From NCBI GenBank assembly GCA_964399535.1, contig CAYNRE010000041.1, forward strand, positions 48,204 through 112,203: a stretch of DNA of 64,000 nucleotides. The letters are read 5' to 3'. This document shows, piece after piece, positions 62,928 to 64,000 of the stretch (within the stretch, counting starts at the first letter, position 1; each line of letters starts with the position of its first letter). The notes beneath the pieces are model-generated. The model saw only the letters and a list, made by a program, of their open reading frames with translations. It had not been told where the DNA came from and did not search any database. The translations under genes and the position numbers were made by a program. This stretch comes from CAYNRE01 sp964399535. GTDB lineage: Bacteria > Planctomycetota > Planctomycetia > Pirellulales > CAYNRE01.

Positions 62928-63589
62928 AGCGCGCCGCGCCCCCGCGGTGCCCCTTCGACACGCTGAGAACACTCCAGGGCCTGGCGGAATCGGCACTCCG
63001 CCGGGCCTTGGTTGTGTTCGAGCTCGTCGCCGCCCCTTGAAATCGGACCCATCTTGCTGCCGCGGCAGTTTCCCGATACCGCCTTGGCAATCGCCCGAGT
63101 GGCCACCGCACCTGACGACGACCAGCTAAGCCACCGGATTGCGCGGTCGCTGACGCCGGCGAACCGTCGTGAAGCCGAACTCGAGTAAGCCGGAATCTTT
63201 GAGCCCCAGCGTGCCCGGCACGGTATTGCGCGGCAACGAATGGCGGGCGAAAGGTCCGCTCGGCCAAAAATCTGAACGAATTTGGCTCAAAGAGACGGAA
63301 ATCGGGCCAGGAAAACCGCCTTGGACACTATAGTAGACTCCGCGCGCTTACGACTTGTGTCGAGGACCAAACCGAAACGCAGGGCCGGGAGGCTAGACAC
63401 GGAGCCGGCCCTGTCACCTGGGGCGTCGCCGCGAGTCGTCGACTAGGCGACCGCTGGAAGATTCGATGCGACGGTGCTCTCGCTGACCACATCCGAATTC
63501 GACACCTCCGCAGATTAAGCCAGCGGGCTCCGAATCTCCCGTAACCAAAAGCGATTGTCTCCTTACAGAAGAAGAAATCCGAGTCTGTC
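62928..63589. other. intergenic of about 660 bases
   Basis: Holds a strong hairpin at 62974-63011. A nine-base inverted repeat (CTTTGAGCC at 63197, GGCTCAAAG at 63284) is too far apart to judge. Frames have no domain. Confidence 0.4.
62974..63018 (+). terminator. strong hairpin, possible terminator
   Basis: CCAGGGCCTGGCGGA (62974-62988) pairs with TCCGCCGGGCCTTGG (62997-63011) apart from one mismatch and one wobble, 46 bases after the previous stop. The tract behind it is only moderately T-rich (TTGTGTTC), so termination is uncertain. Confidence 0.45.
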
Positions 63590-64000
63590 ATGAAATACCC
63601 AGTCCTGCGCGCCCTGTCGCTCACCGCACTGGTACTTGGCTCGCCCCTTGCAGTCCGGGCCCAAACCGGCGTCACCCAGACCATCGCCCAAACGGGCGTG
63701 GGGGGCGTGCCGGGGGTCGCCGGGGCGGATTTCTTCGGTTTCGGCGTCCCCGTCTTGAACGGGGCCGGCGAGACGGCGTTCGGCGGTATCCTGCAGATCG
63801 GCGTGGGGGGCGTCACGTCGAGTAACGACTCGGGCCTCTGGGGACCCGACACGCTCGGCAACCTCAGCCTCATCGCCCGCGAAGGGGTGGGGGGCGTGCC
63901 GGGGGTCGCCGGGGCCAATTTCAGCAGCTTCGTTGCCCCCGTCCTGAACGGCGCTGGGGAGACGGCGTTCCTCGGTTTCTTGCAGACCGGCGTGGGGGGT
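63590..64000 (+). CDS. partial secreted protein with NxxGxxAF tandem repeats
   Basis: The first 137 codons of a gene that continues past the window edge. ATG at 63590 has GAAGAAG upstream. The signal peptide is MKYPVLRALSLTALVLGSPL with cleavage after VRA. Repeats begin at once: LNGAGETAFGGIL and LNGAGETAFLGFL match the NxxGxxAF motif of the choice-of-anchor tandem-repeat family of planctomycetes, and GVGGVPGVAGADFFGF returns as GVGGVPGVAGANFSSF. The repeat is 63 residues (189 bases) long. The C-terminal anchor, probably PEP-CTERM, is outside the window. A surface role is likely, function unknown. Confidence 0.85.
   Translation, partial: MKYPVLRALSLTALVLGSPLAVRAQTGVTQTIAQTGVGGVPGVAGADFFGFGVPVLNGAGETAFGGILQIGVGGVTSSNDSGLWGPDTLGNLSLIAREGVGGVPGVAGANFSSFVAPVLNGAGETAFLGFLQTGVGG

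Noticed and set aside
63197..63292. Nine-base inverted repeat CTTTGAGCC/GGCTCAAAG
   Set aside because: The arms are about 78 bases apart with no supporting promoter or regulator; chance is likely.
1..64000. CRISPR arrays, tRNA or rRNA genes, intact prophage
   Set aside because: No regularly spaced direct repeats, no tRNA arm patterns in the spacers and no rRNA-like stretches were seen; the tail-collar protein stands alone and carries bacterial export signals.

Overview
The window looks like a planctomycete chromosome, probably Pirellulales-like. Supporting marks are high GC, a giant secreted protein with an N-terminal LEPR-XLL-type signal, a DUF1559 pseudopilin-type protein, several PEP-CTERM proteins, a Tat-exported Gfo/Idh/MocA oxidoreductase, a formylglycine sulfatase, a cytochrome c/copper monooxygenase fusion and an Lpg1974-like outer-membrane protein. 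I saw no rRNA, tRNA, CRISPR array or intact insertion sequence.

Layout. 1-0.5 kb is AT-richer than the rest and holds a partial membrane-protein gene running off the left edge plus the C-terminal scrap of an IS3-type transposase. 0.9-2.9 kb holds a PEP-CTERM protein with a possible permuted NlpC/P60-like domain and a small BON-like protein. 2.9-7.9 kb is a minus-strand lipopolysaccharide inner-core operon: hldE, a GT9 heptosyltransferase, a WaaP-type sugar kinase and a GT4 glycosyltransferase. 8.2-11.1 kb (plus) has a conserved protein resembling deoxyhypusine synthase and a Ppx/GppA phosphatase with a degenerate HD domain. 11.1-24.3 kb is mixed: LRR lipoprotein, oxidoreductase, pseudopilins, a DUF2339 membrane protein, purD, and an FG-GAP lipoprotein interrupted by an in-frame TGA.

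24.4-27.6 kb holds a small lipoprotein and a translationally coupled tetR-P450 pair with a clear promoter and palindromic operator. 27.9-33.3 kb (plus) is a second envelope-glycan cluster: a GT39-like membrane enzyme, a small anchored protein, a GT9 enzyme and a radical SAM/SPASM enzyme. 33.4-40.5 kb (minus) is one 2,354-residue secreted protein. 41.1-45.2 kb has a sulfatase, a membrane protein and the outer-membrane barrel. 45.4-53.1 kb is a minus-strand run: sialidase-like protein, CBS protein, GT39-TPR membrane protein and a thioredoxin/cytochrome c/copper monooxygenase/TPR lipoprotein. 53.6-57.1 kb has a secreted alpha/beta hydrolase and a BNR-type propeller protein. 58-64 kb is rich in secreted proteins: three PEP-CTERM proteins (one with three phage-tail-collar domains) and a partial NxxGxxAF repeat protein at the right edge.

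The genes worth most attention are the interrupted FG-GAP gene with a hairpin just after its TGA, the four-module redox fusion with all copper ligands visible, the giant protein with a duplicated block of five repeats, and the triple tail-collar PEP-CTERM protein. Function calls rest on motifs read by eye; no database search was run.
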